Shown here one piece after another: positions 39,438 to 50,945 of a stretch of 64,000 bases of DNA. The stretch's first letter is position 1. Each line of letters opens with the position of its first letter. Under the pieces are notes generated by a model. It searched no databases and was not told the origin of the DNA. It was given only the letters and a program-made list of their open reading frames with translations. The stretch is from Leptolyngbyaceae cyanobacterium clean351 (GTDB taxonomy: Bacteria > Cyanobacteriota > Cyanobacteriia > DAIDHW01). A program made the position numbers and the translations under genes. The stretch spans positions 1 through 64,000 of the forward strand of contig DAIDHW010000006.1 in the NCBI GenBank assembly GCA_027451865.1, given 5' to 3'.

Positions 39438-41921
39438 ATGGCCCGTTTTCTCTACCTAGACCCCAATCCCTACTATCCCAGCTCCCTGAGGCGGGGAGGG
39501 CGGCTAGTGGTTACCCCCTCCCGGGGGGCGGCGCGGGCCCTAGGGGTAGCTCACTGCTCCCTGCGCCACCTGGCCCAGAGTGCCCTTCAGGCCGAGGGCC
39601 TAGGGGTAGCTACTCCCCTAGGGGTGGACTGGGCCCTGAAAAAAGCCCTGACCCAGGTCCTCGGACCCCAGGACCGAGAGGGCCTCAGTCGCGCTTGGCG
39701 GCCGGTGGTCCAAGAGCTCCTGGGCGCAGGGCTGCCGGAGGGACTTGCCCCGGTCTCCCCCCGCTGCGAGCAGTTAATTCAGGTGGCCCTCACCTACCGC
39801 TGTCTGTTGAGGGGAGAAAACCTGGTAGACCCCCAGGAGGTCCTGCTCCAGGCAGCTGGCTGTCCCCTAGTTTCCCGGCCCCTGCTGGTGTACGGGTACT
39901 TTCCCCCCCAACCCCAGGAGCGGCATTTTATTGACCGGTTGGCGGCCCCGGGGAGCTGCTTGGTGGTAAACTCGGGGGCAGACGTGACCTGGTACCAGGA
40001 GCAAGGCTGGGAAGTTCAAGAGGGTTCAACCCCCGCCCAAAGCCTCGGGGAACACCTGGCGGCTCAGTTGCGCGGGGCCGCCTCAGACCTGTTCCCAGGA
40101 GCCCGAGCCTACTCCTACGACCGCCAGAGCGCCGAGATCCGGGGGGTATTAGGGCAAGTCAAAGAGCTACTACAGGGGGGGGCCTCCCCCGGGAGTATTG
40201 CCCTAGTGACCACCCAACCGGCTCTCTACGGTCCGGGGGTAGCCGCCGTGGCTCGCGAGTACGGGGTCCCGGTGGACCTGGGCTACACTCTCCCCTTGCG
40301 CGCTACTAACCTGGGAGCTTGGTTGGAACTGTTACTGGGGGTGGAAGAGAACCCCGGGGCTCTCACCCGCCTTTTGGGCCACCCCCTCAGCGGTGACTGG
40401 GGGGCCAGCCTGGGGGAGGGTCTCGCCCCCCCTACCCGGGCTTCTAGCCGGGACTGGGGAGCTTGGCTGGAGCAGGTGTGGGCCCACTTTGCTATCGATT
40501 ACTCCCCTGATCCCCAGGTGGCCCTGGGAACCCAGGGGCTAGCAGCGGGCCTAGGGGAGCTTGCCCGGCGGGCAGGAGAGGAGCAGTTAAGCCGGCGGGA
40601 GTTTAGCCGCCTGCTGGACCTAGTAGTGGTGGCTGCCCAACCCGGCCGGGGGGGGGTGGAGTTACTTGTCCCCCAGACCCTCAGCGGCGCCCGCTACCCC
40701 CACGTGTTCCTCCTGGGGGCCCAAGCCGACCTGCTGCCCAAGAGTCTTGTGGATAACCCGGTCCTGGATTTTGTTGACCGCCAGGCTCTCGTGGCTAGAG
40801 GCCTCAACCTGCCCGGCGCGGCCACCCTGGCCGAGCAGCAGGCTCAAGAATTTGATAACCTCCTACAAGCCTGTACCCATAGCCTCACCTGCAGCTACGT
40901 GGGCTTGCCTAGCCCCTACCTGGTGCAGCTGGGCCTAGGGGGCCAAACTCCCCCGGACCCGGCAGCCTACAGCCAGCCAGAGTGGCGCCAGCGCAGCCTG
41001 GGACCCGACTCCCCAGACCCGATCCTGGGTCAGGCCTGGCACAGCTGGCAGGTGGAGAGCCGGCGCGAAGGGGCCTATCCTCCTGACGAGTACGACGGGA
41101 TAGTTGGGATTCCCTTCCCCACCCAGAACCATTGGTTCAGTGTCTCCCAGTTAACTAGCCTTGGCCAGTGTCCCTTCCGCTGGTTTGGGGAGCAGATTTT
41201 ACGTCTGAAGGCACCTCCAGAGAAAGACCTGACCCCCCTCAAAAAAGGGCAGCTCTACCATGAGGTCCTCCACCAGCTAGTTAGTCAGTCCTGCCTGCAC
41301 CCGGCCCAGCGTCAAGAGCCCCAATTCCTCGCCCGGGTCTTCGCCCAAGTGGAGAAGGACCTGGAACTACCGGCCCTCCCCACCTGGGGTGTCCAGCGCC
41401 AGGAGCACCTAGAAACCCTCACCCGGGTCCTGCCGATGCTTTTTCCCCCTGAGCGGCAGGTCCTGAAGACGGAGGCTTGGTTTGAAGGCACCTGGCAGGG
41501 ATTTAGGATTAGGGGGAAGGTTGACCGGATTGACAAGCAGGCAGGAGGCCTAGTTCTAATTGACTACAAAACCGGGCCCAGTCTCCCCACCGGAGTTAAG
41601 AACAGCGCCGGCAAAGCCATTGTTGACCTGCAGTTGTTAGTCTACGCCCAGGTTGCCGCCCCCCAGTTGCGACCGGGTCAACCCCTCCTGAACAAATTCT
41701 ATTTTTCCCTCACCAAGGGCGAACCCCTGACCCCTAAGGACCCTAGCCCCGGGGAGATCGAAGAGATTACCCAGGGCTGGCACGACTATCTCCGGCGGGG
41801 GGAGTATCCCGTTCAACCGGACCTTGACGGGGAAGCCTGTCGTTTTTGCACCCTAGACCTGGTTTGCCGGCGCGGCCCCCGGCTAGACCTCAAGCTCGCC
41901 TCTTCCCCGCCATGCACCTAA
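39438..41921 (+). CDS. AddB-like PD-(D/E)XK nuclease with Fe-S staple motif
   Basis: GQCPFRWFGEQILRL, LIDYKTGPS, ACRFCTLDLVC (C-x2-C-x5-C); upstream of AddA-like helicase. Confidence 0.82.
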   Translation: MARFLYLDPNPYYPSSLRRGGRLVVTPSRGAARALGVAHCSLRHLAQSALQAEGLGVATPLGVDWALKKALTQVLGPQDREGLSRAWRPVVQELLGAGLPEGLAPVSPRCEQLIQVALTYRCLLRGENLVDPQEVLLQAAGCPLVSRPLLVYGYFPPQPQERHFIDRLAAPGSCLVVNSGADVTWYQEQGWEVQEGSTPAQSLGEHLAAQLRGAASDLFPGARAYSYDRQSAEIRGVLGQVKELLQGGASPGSIALVTTQPALYGPGVAAVAREYGVPVDLGYTLPLRATNLGAWLELLLGVEENPGALTRLLGHPLSGDWGASLGEGLAPPTRASSRDWGAWLEQVWAHFAIDYSPDPQVALGTQGLAAGLGELARRAGEEQLSRREFSRLLDLVVVAAQPGRGGVELLVPQTLSGARYPHVFLLGAQADLLPKSLVDNPVLDFVDRQALVARGLNLPGAATLAEQQAQEFDNLLQACTHSLTCSYVGLPSPYLVQLGLGGQTPPDPAAYSQPEWRQRSLGPDSPDPILGQAWHSWQVESRREGAYPPDEYDGIVGIPFPTQNHWFSVSQLTSLGQCPFRWFGEQILRLKAPPEKDLTPLKKGQLYHEVLHQLVSQSCLHPAQRQEPQFLARVFAQVEKDLELPALPTWGVQRQEHLETLTRVLPMLFPPERQVLKTEAWFEGTWQGFRIRGKVDRIDKQAGGLVLIDYKTGPSLPTGVKNSAGKAIVDLQLLVYAQVAAPQLRPGQPLLNKFYFSLTKGEPLTPKDPSPGEIEEITQGWHDYLRRGEYPVQPDLDGEACRFCTLDLVCRRGPRLDLKLASSPPCT

Positions 41922-44900
41922 CCCCCGAACAAACCCGAGTCGTCGGCGCTCCCCGGAGTGTGGCAGTCACCGCTGGGGCCGGTACCGGCAAGACCCAGAT
42001 GCTGGTCCAGCGCTACCTTTACCACCTGCGCCAGGGCTATTCTCCCCTGGCGGTAGTAGCGGTCACTTTCACCGAAACGGCGGCCCGGGAATTGCGCTCC
42101 CGCCTGCACCGGGAAGGTCAGTCTCTCCCGAACTCCACCCGCGCCCAACTAGCAGCCGCCCCCATCTGCACCTTTCACGGTTTAGCCGCCCGCATCTGCC
42201 GTGAGCATGCCCTTAAGGTCAGCCTAGACCCAGATTTTCGGATCCTCGACGAGGTAGAGGGGAAACTATGGTTCCGCCAAGCCCTCACCGAGGCCATCCA
42301 GGCCTTGCCCCCGATTTTTTGCCACCAGCTGGGTTACTCCTTCCTTACCAAAGCCCTAGGGGCCCTCTGTCCAGATCCATTGGGGGCCCGGGCAGCCCTG
42401 GGGGTGTCACCCGAGCAGACCCAAGGGGCAGTACAGGCTGCCCAGACCCAAGCCTGGGAGGAGTTAGTCCAACACCCAGTGTGGAAGGGGGCGCAGGCCT
42501 ACCTGGCAAGTCACCAGGCCCCGGGGGATAAGCTTGACCTAGTGCGAATCCAAGCTCTCTCGGCCATGGCCCGGGTGGAGGGAAGGGAGGACCTAGGCCC
42601 TGCCTTAACGGCAATTAGAAAGCTCAAAATCAACTGCGGCAAGCAGGGGGCCTGGGGCTCTCGGGAACAGCTGCAGGAAGTCAAAGCCCACATCAAGGCC
42701 CTGCGGGAGCTGACAGAGGATAACACCGGCTTAGTTACCTTGGCGATCAATCCCCAAGACCAGGCGGTAGCCCAACAGCTCCCCCTCCTGAAGCAGGCCT
42801 TCAAGCTGGTCCAGGAGCATCTCAAGCAGACCAAGGGGCGCCAGGGGGTACTCGATTTCCCTGACCTGGAGGTCTACGCCCTAGAAGCCCTCCGGTACCC
42901 AGAGGTGCTCAGCTACTACAAAGAGCGCTGGCAGGTGTTTCTGGTAGATGAATTCCAGGACACTAACCCCACCCAAAGTCAACTCCTCGAGCTATTGACG
43001 ACTGGTAAGCTGTTGACGCTGGTCGGGGATCCAAAACAATCAATCTACGGGTTTCGTGGGGCTCAGGTGCAGGTGTTTCAATCCTGGCAGGAGCGGCTGC
43101 ACACCCCCGCCTATCCCCCCCTAGAACTGCGCCTGAGCTTCCGCACCCACCACAGTCTGCTGGAGCAAATCAATGAGTTATTTGCTCCCCTCCTCGGGCC
43201 ATTACATCAGCGGCTTGCTGCCCACCGCCAGGCTGTCCCCCATCCGGGGCCCCACCTGCGTCTACTTCTGCCCACGAATGAGAAGGGTAGCCGGTTCGGG
43301 GAGGCCAGGGGCCTAGCCCAGGTAGTCAGCACTATGCTCCAAGCACCCCTGCTGGTCTGGGACCCTCAGACCCAGGCCCGGCGGCCAGTCCAGCCCCCCG
43401 ATATTGCCATTCTTTGTCACACCTGGAGCCCCCTAGACCTGTACGCCCAGGTTCTGGAGGATCAGGGAATACCCGTGCGCCAGGCCGGAGGGGGGAGCCT
43501 ATTAGAGACCCGGGAAGCGAAGGATGCCTGGGCCCTGCTGCGGTTTCTGGCTGACTCCCGGGAGGACCTGAGCCTGGTGGCTTTACTGCGCAGTCCCTTT
43601 TTTGCCTTCAGTGACCGGACCCTCTACTACCTAAGCCAAGCCCGGCACCGGGATACCTGCTGGTGGGACCACCTAGCCCAGGCCTTACCCCTAGGGGAAT
43701 CGCCCGCGCCCTTAGTGCTGCGCCAACTCCTAGACCAGCGGCGGCGGGCCAGCCCAGAGCAGCTGCTGCAGCAGGCAGACTTGCTGACAGGTTATACGGC
43801 GGTGGTAGCCAATCTGCCCCGGGGGCAGCGGCGCCTGGGGGATTGGCAAGGGTTCCTGGACCTAGTGCGCAGCTGGGAGCCTTTAGATCTGGTAGGAGTA
43901 GTGCAGCGGCTAGAGCAGATTCAGGAAAGTCACCTGGAAATACCCCGGCCGGCCGCTACCGGGGCGGGGGTGAGCCTGACTACCATCCACCAGGCCAAGG
44001 GACTAGAGTGGCCGGTAGTCCTAGTGGCCAACCTAGACCATCGCCCCCCGGGCCGCTCTCCTGGGCTGCTATTTGACCCCCAGCTAGGAGTTAGTTGGTA
44101 CCAGGGCCCCGGGGGAGACCAGCCAGCTGTGTACCAACTCCTGCAGCGGCGGCAGCAACAAATGGAGCTTGAGGAGCGCAAACGGGTCCTCTACGTCGCC
44201 TTTACCCGGGCTCGCGACCACCTAGTTTTAACCGCTAGCAAACCTAAGGGGGGACACCTGGATCTGCTGCCGGAGGCTCTGGCCACTCCGCTGCCCTGCG
44301 CCTCCTCGGCCCCCTCCCCTCGGGCCCAATTGCTTCCGGTATCCCCGGCCCACGTTGCCTCCCTAGGGGCTGGGGTCTGGCAGCTACCAATCAGCGCCCT
44401 CAGTGACTATCACCATTGTCCGCGCCTGTTTGAGTACCGCCATCTCCAGGGGCATCCGGGCCACTCCCGGAGCGGCCGGGGGCAGGGGGCAGCCCTGGGA
44501 ACCCTCACCCACTGGGCGATCCAACACCAGGTAACTACCAAGGAGAACCTAGAGGTAGCAGCGGACCGCCTGGGACTGGGGTTGGTGCCAGCCCAGGTGC
44601 AGGAGGCTTTAGACTTGGCCCGGCGGTTCAACTGCGCTCCCCTATACGCTCCCTACCGTTCCCCAGCCGGCCAGGCTGAGTACCCAGTGGCCTTTGAGTT
44701 TGGGGGAATTCACCTTTCCGGCTACATCGACTGGCTAGGGCCAGATTATGTCCTGGACTTTAAGACCGACCGGGTCGTGAAGCCGCAACAACACTGCCTG
44801 CAGCTGTGGGCCTACGCCTACGCCACCGGCCGTCAGGTTGCTCACCTGGCCTACCTGCGCCATGACCGAGTTCATAGCTGGGGCTTGACAGACTTAGACC

Positions 44901-45061
44901 AGCTGACAGCGTTGGCTACGGGGGTAGTGGAGCGGATTGCCCGGGATGACTTCTCCCCTACTCCTAGTCCGGGGGCCTGCCAAGCTTGCCCCTACGGGCG
45001 GATCTGTACAGCCGGCCAGGAATTCCTCCCGGGGCCGGAATCGGCTAAGGTGGATGGGTAA
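41912..45061 (+). CDS. AddA-like UvrD/RecB helicase-nuclease
   Basis: [79 protein letters not shown]. Confidence 0.92.
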   Translation: MHLTPEQTRVVGAPRSVAVTAGAGTGKTQMLVQRYLYHLRQGYSPLAVVAVTFTETAARELRSRLHREGQSLPNSTRAQLAAAPICTFHGLAARICREHALKVSLDPDFRILDEVEGKLWFRQALTEAIQALPPIFCHQLGYSFLTKALGALCPDPLGARAALGVSPEQTQGAVQAAQTQAWEELVQHPVWKGAQAYLASHQAPGDKLDLVRIQALSAMARVEGREDLGPALTAIRKLKINCGKQGAWGSREQLQEVKAHIKALRELTEDNTGLVTLAINPQDQAVAQQLPLLKQAFKLVQEHLKQTKGRQGVLDFPDLEVYALEALRYPEVLSYYKERWQVFLVDEFQDTNPTQSQLLELLTTGKLLTLVGDPKQSIYGFRGAQVQVFQSWQERLHTPAYPPLELRLSFRTHHSLLEQINELFAPLLGPLHQRLAAHRQAVPHPGPHLRLLLPTNEKGSRFGEARGLAQVVSTMLQAPLLVWDPQTQARRPVQPPDIAILCHTWSPLDLYAQVLEDQGIPVRQAGGGSLLETREAKDAWALLRFLADSREDLSLVALLRSPFFAFSDRTLYYLSQARHRDTCWWDHLAQALPLGESPAPLVLRQLLDQRRRASPEQLLQQADLLTGYTAVVANLPRGQRRLGDWQGFLDLVRSWEPLDLVGVVQRLEQIQESHLEIPRPAATGAGVSLTTIHQAKGLEWPVVLVANLDHRPPGRSPGLLFDPQLGVSWYQGPGGDQPAVYQLLQRRQQQMELEERKRVLYVAFTRARDHLVLTASKPKGGHLDLLPEALATPLPCASSAPSPRAQLLPVSPAHVASLGAGVWQLPISALSDYHHCPRLFEYRHLQGHPGHSRSGRGQGAALGTLTHWAIQHQVTTKENLEVAADRLGLGLVPAQVQEALDLARRFNCAPLYAPYRSPAGQAEYPVAFEFGGIHLSGYIDWLGPDYVLDFKTDRVVKPQQHCLQLWAYAYATGRQVAHLAYLRHDRVHSWGLTDLDQLTALATGVVERIARDDFSPTPSPGACQACPYGRICTAGQEFLPGPESAKVDG

Positions 45062-45081
45062 GTCATGTTAGGCCTTACGCC

Positions 45082-45954
45082 ATGGTCCTAGACCGGATCC
45101 TCGATGGAAAAACCCTCGCCCAAAACCTCCAAGACCAACTAAAAGCTGAGATCCAAGCTCTGGAACCCCGGGCCGGCCGCCCCCCGGGGTTGGCAGTTTT
45201 GATGGTGGGGGACAACCCCGCTAGCGCTGCCTACGTGCGCGGCAAGGAGCGTGCCTGCGCCCAGGTGGGGATTGCCTCCTTTGGGGAGCACTTCCCAGGG
45301 GACACCAGTCAAGCTGAACTCCTAGAGGCAATCGAGGCCCTGAACCAGGACCACCGGGTGGATGGAATCCTGGTCCAGTTACCCCTGCCGAGCCACCTAG
45401 ATGCGACAGCCCTTTTAGAGACCATCACTCCGGCCAAGGACGCCGACGGTCTCCATCCGGTTAACCTAGGCAAGTTGCTGCGGGGGGAACCAGGCCTGCG
45501 CAGCTGCACCCCAGCCGGGGTGATGCGCCTGCTAGAGGCCTACCAGATCCATCTAGCTGGGCGGCGGGTGGTGGTGGTAGGCCGTAGCATCCTGGTGGGC
45601 AAACCCCTAGCCCTGATGCTCCTAGAAGCCCACAGCACCGTTACCATTGCCCACTCCCGCACCCCGGACTTGGCTGAGGTAACCCGCAGTGCGGACATTT
45701 TGGTGGCCGCCGCCGGGCAGCCGGGGCTGATTAAAGCCGACATGGTCAAGCCCCAGGCGGTGGTGGTGGATGTGGGGATCAACCGAGTACCGGGGGGGCC
45801 AACCGGCAGCCACCTAGTGGGGGATGTGGATTTTGCCGCGGTCTACCCGGTCGCCCGGGGGATCACGCCGGTGCCGGGGGGAATTGGTCCGATGACTGTG
45901 GCCATGCTGTTGCACAATACAGTATGGAGCTATCGTCAGCAATTGGGAAGTTGA
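45082..45954 (+). CDS. folD: Bifunctional methylenetetrahydrofolate dehydrogenase/cyclohydrolase
   Basis: [61 protein letters not shown]. Confidence 0.97.
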   Translation: MVLDRILDGKTLAQNLQDQLKAEIQALEPRAGRPPGLAVLMVGDNPASAAYVRGKERACAQVGIASFGEHFPGDTSQAELLEAIEALNQDHRVDGILVQLPLPSHLDATALLETITPAKDADGLHPVNLGKLLRGEPGLRSCTPAGVMRLLEAYQIHLAGRRVVVVGRSILVGKPLALMLLEAHSTVTIAHSRTPDLAEVTRSADILVAAAGQPGLIKADMVKPQAVVVDVGINRVPGGPTGSHLVGDVDFAAVYPVARGITPVPGGIGPMTVAMLLHNTVWSYRQQLGS

Positions 45955-46005
45955 GTGGGCTGAACGTGGCCCCTGGACATCTCAGCTATCAGGAGACACC
46001 CCAGC

Positions 46006-46926
46006 ATGGTACTTACCAATAACATCCAACTGTCCCCCGCGGGCTTTGACCTTGCCACATATCTGGCCCACTGTCAGGCCCAGGTTGAGGCCGCCCTCGA
46101 CCAGGCCCTGCCCGTAGTCTACCCAGAGAAGATCTACGAGGCCATGCGCTACTCCCTGCTGGGGGGGGGCAAAAGGCTCAGGCCGATCCTGTGTCTGACC
46201 ACCTGTGAGTTGGTGGGCGGCACCGTGGAAATGGCCCTACCCACTGCCTGTGCCCTGGAGATGATCCACACCATGTCGTTGATCCACGACGACCTGCCGG
46301 CCATGGACAACGACGACCTGCGGCGGGGCAAGATGACTAACCACAAGGTGTACGGGGAAGACATTGCCATCTTAGCCGGGGATGGTCTGCTAGCCTACGC
46401 CTTTGAGCACATTGCCACCCAAACCCGCAACTGTCCTCCGGAGGCCCTTTTAGAGGTGGTGGCGCGCCTAGGCCGGGCGGTGGGGGCGGCAGGACTGGTG
46501 GGGGGCCAGGTGATGGACCTGGACTTTGAGGGCCAAACTAACGTCTCCGTAGAAACCCTCCACTTTATCCACACCCACAAGACCGGGGCCCTGCTGGAGG
46601 CCTGTGTAGTGTGTGGGGGGATCATCGGCGGTGCTACTCCCCTACAGGTGCAGTACCTCACCCAATACGCCCAAAATATTGGCTTGGCCTTCCAGATCGT
46701 CGATGATATCCTCGACTTGACTGCCACCCGGGAGGTCCTCGGGAAAACCGCCGGCAAGGACCTACAGGCCCAAAAGATTACTTACCCACGGCTGTGGGGG
46801 ATCGAGGAGTCCCGACGCCAGGCCCAAAACCTAGTCGATGAGGCCAAGGAAGCCCTCATGAGCTTTGGGGAACGAGCCAAAGTACTAGTGGCAATCGCTG
46901 ACTACATCACCACCCGGAATTACTAG
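46006..46926 (+). CDS. crtE: Geranylgeranyl diphosphate synthase
   Basis: [36 protein letters not shown]. Confidence 0.95.
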   Translation: MVLTNNIQLSPAGFDLATYLAHCQAQVEAALDQALPVVYPEKIYEAMRYSLLGGGKRLRPILCLTTCELVGGTVEMALPTACALEMIHTMSLIHDDLPAMDNDDLRRGKMTNHKVYGEDIAILAGDGLLAYAFEHIATQTRNCPPEALLEVVARLGRAVGAAGLVGGQVMDLDFEGQTNVSVETLHFIHTHKTGALLEACVVCGGIIGGATPLQVQYLTQYAQNIGLAFQIVDDILDLTATREVLGKTAGKDLQAQKITYPRLWGIEESRRQAQNLVDEAKEALMSFGERAKVLVAIADYITTRNY

Positions 46927-47403
46927 ATGACCAGTGGCGAAATTATTGGGCAACTGGTACAAAACCGAGTCCTGTGGGTGCCCTTGGTGGCCTGTGGCCT
47001 GGCCCAAGTGGCCAAGGTGGTCCTGGAGTCCCTCCGCCACGGCAAACTCAGCCTGAGCTCCCTGTTCCAAACCGGGGGAATGCCCAGCTCCCACTCGGCT
47101 CTGGTGAGCGCCCTAGCAGTGGAGGTGGGTCAGACCCAGGGCTGGTATAGCAGTCAGTTTGCCATTGCTACGGTGTTTGCCGTCATCGTCATGTACGACG
47201 CCGCCGGGTTAAGGCAGGCGGCGGGCAACCAGGCCCGGACCTTAAACCGACTCCTCAAAGAGCTCAAGGAAGATCACCCCCAGTTGCCGGAGGTATACCT
47301 TAAGGAAAGTCTCGGCCACACTGGTCCGGAGGTGATCGGCGGCTGGGGCCTGGGGATGCTCTGCTCCTGGGGAGCGACCCTGGCGGCGGTACTAGCAGGC
47401 TGA
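46927..47403 (+). CDS. Divergent PAP2-family protein
   Basis: GGMPSSHSALVSALA, MYDAAGLRQAAGNQA. Confidence 0.9.
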   Translation: MTSGEIIGQLVQNRVLWVPLVACGLAQVAKVVLESLRHGKLSLSSLFQTGGMPSSHSALVSALAVEVGQTQGWYSSQFAIATVFAVIVMYDAAGLRQAAGNQARTLNRLLKELKEDHPQLPEVYLKESLGHTGPEVIGGWGLGMLCSWGATLAAVLAG

Positions 47404-47411
47404 AAATCCGC

Positions 47412-48017
47412 CTAAACCTGGCTGACCACCGATTCCCACTTCATTCCGTGCAGCTGCAGCTGGGGGTGGGAAACCAACAGGTGCCACACCACCGCCTGGA
47501 AAGCCTCCGTCTGGGGGGTGATGGTTTCTGGGCGCTGGGGCGGGATCACCACGCAGATGTCCGCTACCTGGGCTGCGTAACCGCCATCCCGGCCCACTAC
47601 CCCGAAGATCTTCGCCCCCACTCCCCGGGCGTACTCTAGGGCCGAGACCAGATTAACGCTGACATTTTTCTCCCGGTTACCACCGCCGACGGAAAACACG
47701 AAGATACCATCCTGTGGGCCAAGGCGGCTACCCCGCAGCCAGTTGGTGTAGGCACTGTCCCAACCATCGTCATTAATCCGGGCTGTCAACTCAGAGACAT
47801 TGTCCGTGGGGGTGTAGGCCTCAAAGCCAGCGATCTTGCGAAAGTCATTGACGGCGTGGCTAGCGTGGCCAGCCCCCCCGCCGACCCCCAGAAAGAACAG
47901 CCGGCCCCCCCCCTGGCGCAGGACCGCTAGCTCCCGGACTAGCTGTTCTAGGACCTCCTGGTCCAGGGCATCTAGAATCGCCTTAGCATCCTGTACAAAT
48001 TCAGCAATGTAGCCCAC
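47412..48017 (-). CDS. SIS-domain phosphosugar isomerase (GmhA-like)
   Basis: FFLGVGGGAGHASHAVNDFRKIAG, GIFVFSVGGGNREKNVSVNLVSALEYAR. Confidence 0.85.
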   Translation of the reverse strand: MGYIAEFVQDAKAILDALDQEVLEQLVRELAVLRQGGGRLFFLGVGGGAGHASHAVNDFRKIAGFEAYTPTDNVSELTARINDDGWDSAYTNWLRGSRLGPQDGIFVFSVGGGNREKNVSVNLVSALEYARGVGAKIFGVVGRDGGYAAQVADICVVIPPQRPETITPQTEAFQAVVWHLLVSHPQLQLHGMKWESVVSQV

Positions 48018-48024
48018 GTTTGTT

Positions 48025-48564
48025 TTACTCCCGGTAGTGACAAATCCAACTCACCGCCACCCCTAAATCCGGCACCACCCAGTGGGCCAGGGCCTCAGCT
48101 CTCCCTCGATTATAGGGTTGAGAGAGCAAAATACAGCCACAGCCCACGGCCCGACCCGCCTGCATGTCCTTCCAGGAATCCCCCACCACAAAGGACTCTG
48201 CCAAGTCCACCCCCCAGCGCTGGGCGAGGCTAAGGAGCATCCCGGGTTTGGGCTTGCGGCAGGCACACTGGTCCTGGTCATCGTGGGGGCAGGCGAGCAG
48301 GTCATGGATAGCCAACTCCCGGGCTACTCGGGCTTGGATCTGCTCATGGTCCTGGAGCTGCAGCTTGCGGCGGGCCAGATCAGGTTGGTTAGTAATTACA
48401 AATACCAGTAATCCAGCCCGGCGCAGCTGGTCTACTGCCTGGTGAATACCCGCCTGCCACTGGAACTGGGCCAGGGAATAGGGGGAGGAGGGCTGGCCAT
48501 CCCGAAACACCACCTGGTTGACAATCCCATCCCGGTCTAGAAACACCGCCGGCTGCCTAGACAC
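48025..48564 (-). CDS. HAD-IIIA phosphatase (GmhB-like)
   Basis: VFLDRDGIVNQV, ITNQPDLARR, CRKPKPGMLL, VGDSWKDMQAGRAVGC. Confidence 0.9.
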   Translation of the reverse strand: MSRQPAVFLDRDGIVNQVVFRDGQPSSPYSLAQFQWQAGIHQAVDQLRRAGLLVFVITNQPDLARRKLQLQDHEQIQARVARELAIHDLLACPHDDQDQCACRKPKPGMLLSLAQRWGVDLAESFVVGDSWKDMQAGRAVGCGCILLSQPYNRGRAEALAHWVVPDLGVAVSWICHYRE

Positions 48565-49558
48565 GGGCCACTGCTCCCGTGCGGGCTGCCTGGTAGAGGG
48601 CTTGGAGCATGCGCATGGCCGCTAGACCCTCCGCCGGTGTGCCCTGGTAGACCTCGCCCTGGGTAATGGCAGCTATGAATTCCTCCCACTCCAGGCGCCA
48701 GGAGGAGTCGGGCTGGTCGAACACCTCCTCGGTCAGGTCAGGAACTCCCCCCTCGGGGCGCCGCCGGGCTATCACTAGCCGCTCTATACCGTAGCTGCGG
48801 CCGAGACCCGAGACGCTTAAAGACCCCTCACGGCCAAATACCTCGAAGGAAAATAGATTCTTCCACTGGGTCCAGCTGGTGTGGAAGTTGGCCACTACCC
48901 CGTTAGGGTACCGAAACAGGCCAAAGCCGTTATCCTCTAGGGGCTCAATGGGCCAGACCACCGTCTGCAGGTAGGCGAAGGCTTCCTGGGGGAGGCCGGC
49001 AAACCAGTGGATCAAGTCGACGATGTGCACCCCCTGATCGGTCAGCTCTCCCCCCCCGGCCAGGACCGGATCTCCCCGCCACTCTCGTTCGTAGCCGGGT
49101 CTCCCCCCGTGGCCGTAGTAGGCCCGCAGGTTGATTAGTTCCCCAACTAGGCCCTGGCGGTACAGCTGGTGGGCCCGGGCGAGGGCCGGGTGGTAGCGGT
49201 GGTTAAAACCGATCTTGAGTACTCGATTAGTGGCCGCCGCTGCCATGGCCTGGGCTTCGGCCAGGTTACGGCCCATGGGCTTCTCAACTAGTACGTGTTT
49301 ACCAGCCGCCAGAGCCGCTGTGGTGATCTCGGCTAGCAGGCCGTTGTGGGTAGACACCACCACTACCCCTAGGCTCGGGTCCTCTAGGACCTGATGCCAG
49401 TCAGTGGCGGTGGGACAATCAAACTCCTCGGCCAAGGCGGCGGCGGCCGGGGGGTGAATATCTACCACTAGCCCTAAACTTGACGCTGGATGTCGGTGAA
49501 TCTCCGCTGCCCGCCGCCGGCCAATCAACCCGCAACCCACCACCGCTACCCTAATCAT
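48557..49558 (-). CDS. Gfo/Idh/MocA-family oxidoreductase
   Basis: MIRVAVVGCGLIGRRRAAEI, VLVEKPMGRNLAEA; start trimmed to ATG at 49558. Confidence 0.9.
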   Translation of the reverse strand: MIRVAVVGCGLIGRRRAAEIHRHPASSLGLVVDIHPPAAAALAEEFDCPTATDWHQVLEDPSLGVVVVSTHNGLLAEITTAALAAGKHVLVEKPMGRNLAEAQAMAAAATNRVLKIGFNHRYHPALARAHQLYRQGLVGELINLRAYYGHGGRPGYEREWRGDPVLAGGGELTDQGVHIVDLIHWFAGLPQEAFAYLQTVVWPIEPLEDNGFGLFRYPNGVVANFHTSWTQWKNLFSFEVFGREGSLSVSGLGRSYGIERLVIARRRPEGGVPDLTEEVFDQPDSSWRLEWEEFIAAITQGEVYQGTPAEGLAAMRMLQALYQAARTGAVARV

Positions 49559-50427
49559 TGCCAGTCCATTCCCCGCTCCCGGGGCAGGATCCGCCGCAGG
49601 GTAAAGATATCCTCCGCCTGTAATTCCTGCAGGTGTAAAGGCCACTCCAGCCAGTTGTCGTAGGGGGCCGCCAGGAGCTTACCGGTGATGCCGGCGGCCT
49701 GATCAGAGACGAGGAAGGCAGCGGCAGCAGCCCCAAGCTCCGGGGGGACACCCCCCCCGGCCAGCCCTGCGCGCGTTTTTTCCAGGTAGGCTAGACCTGC
49801 CCGCTCCCCGGCCGCTAGGGTCTCCTGGTGCAGCCGGGTAGCTACAAAACCCGGCGCCAAACAGTTGACCTGGATGCCGTAGGGGGCCATTTCCTGGGCT
49901 AGGGTTTCTCCTAGGCGCACCACCCCTACCTTGGAACAGGCATAGGCGGTGTAGTAGGGAAAGGGGCTCGCCGCCCCCCCCCCGGAAAACAGGACCAGGC
50001 GGCCGCCCCCCTGGGCTTGGAAGCGCCGGCAACTAGCCTGGGCTACTAGAAAGCTACCGAGGAGGTTGACCTGCAGGGTCCCCCACCAGGCCTGGGGGTC
50101 TACCTGAGTAACTTCGCCGATGGGACCGAGGACACCAGCCGCATGAACCACCCCCTGCACCGGGCCAAAGTGCTCGGCGACGGTGTTGAGGGCTATTTCC
50201 ACTTGGCGAGCATCACTAACATCCGCTACCACTGCTCGGACTTGGTCGTACCCTTGGGCTTGAAAATCCGCCACTGCCGCACTCAAATCCGCTTCAGTGC
50301 GGCTACAAACTACTACTCGAGCCCCCCCCTGTAAACAGGCTAAGGCCGTAGCCCGACCCAGACCCAAACTCCCCCCGGTGACCAGGAGGTTTTTACCGCG
50401 CAGGTCGGGGGGCTGGGGGATCTTCAC
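49555..50427 (-). CDS. SDR-family oxidoreductase
   Basis: NLLVTGGSLGLGRATALAC, YYTAYACSKVGVVRL. Confidence 0.92.
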   Translation of the reverse strand: MKIPQPPDLRGKNLLVTGGSLGLGRATALACLQGGARVVVCSRTEADLSAAVADFQAQGYDQVRAVVADVSDARQVEIALNTVAEHFGPVQGVVHAAGVLGPIGEVTQVDPQAWWGTLQVNLLGSFLVAQASCRRFQAQGGGRLVLFSGGGAASPFPYYTAYACSKVGVVRLGETLAQEMAPYGIQVNCLAPGFVATRLHQETLAAGERAGLAYLEKTRAGLAGGGVPPELGAAAAAFLVSDQAAGITGKLLAAPYDNWLEWPLHLQELQAEDIFTLRRILPRERGMDWQ

Positions 50428-50849
50428 CGGCGCACCGTCCCACTAAAACCGGCCGCCTTGAATTGAGCCAAGGTCAGGGGGGTCGGCTGGGTAGCGGGGA
50501 CAGAAATGCGTAACTCAAAATTCCCCTCGCCGGGGGGAACCTCGTCAATGGAGCCGAGGCGGGTACGGTTTTGCATCACCGGCTCGCCGCTGGCGTCGTA
50601 GATGCGGCCAAAAATATCGGCGTTGTAAACTGGTTTACCTGTTTTATTTTGGGTCTTGCCGGTGATGATAAAACAGCGGGCAGTTTGGGGATTGCCCCCG
50701 CTGGTGATTGCTCCCGCCGCCACTTCCGGGGGGCAGTCTTGGTAGGATAAGTTAGAGAGCTGGATTTGGGTTAGGGCTAGGGCGGCAGCTGTCGTCATCA
50801 CCCACAGACAGACTGCTACTAGGGCCGTGACCAGTGCTGAATACCTCAT
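50424..50849 (-). CDS. Hypothetical secreted protein
   Basis: 141 aa with N-terminal signal segment; 4-bp overlap with SDR gene. Confidence 0.65.
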   Translation of the reverse strand: MRYSALVTALVAVCLWVMTTAAALALTQIQLSNLSYQDCPPEVAAGAITSGGNPQTARCFIITGKTQNKTGKPVYNADIFGRIYDASGEPVMQNRTRLGSIDEVPPGEGNFELRISVPATQPTPLTLAQFKAAGFSGTVRR

Positions 50850-50945
50850 CCGATTCTCTCCACAAACTAGGTTCCAGTATACCGACTGGGAGTACCCAAG
50901 TGATTAGCCTCCAGGGGATTACCCACCACTCACCGGTAGGCAGCC

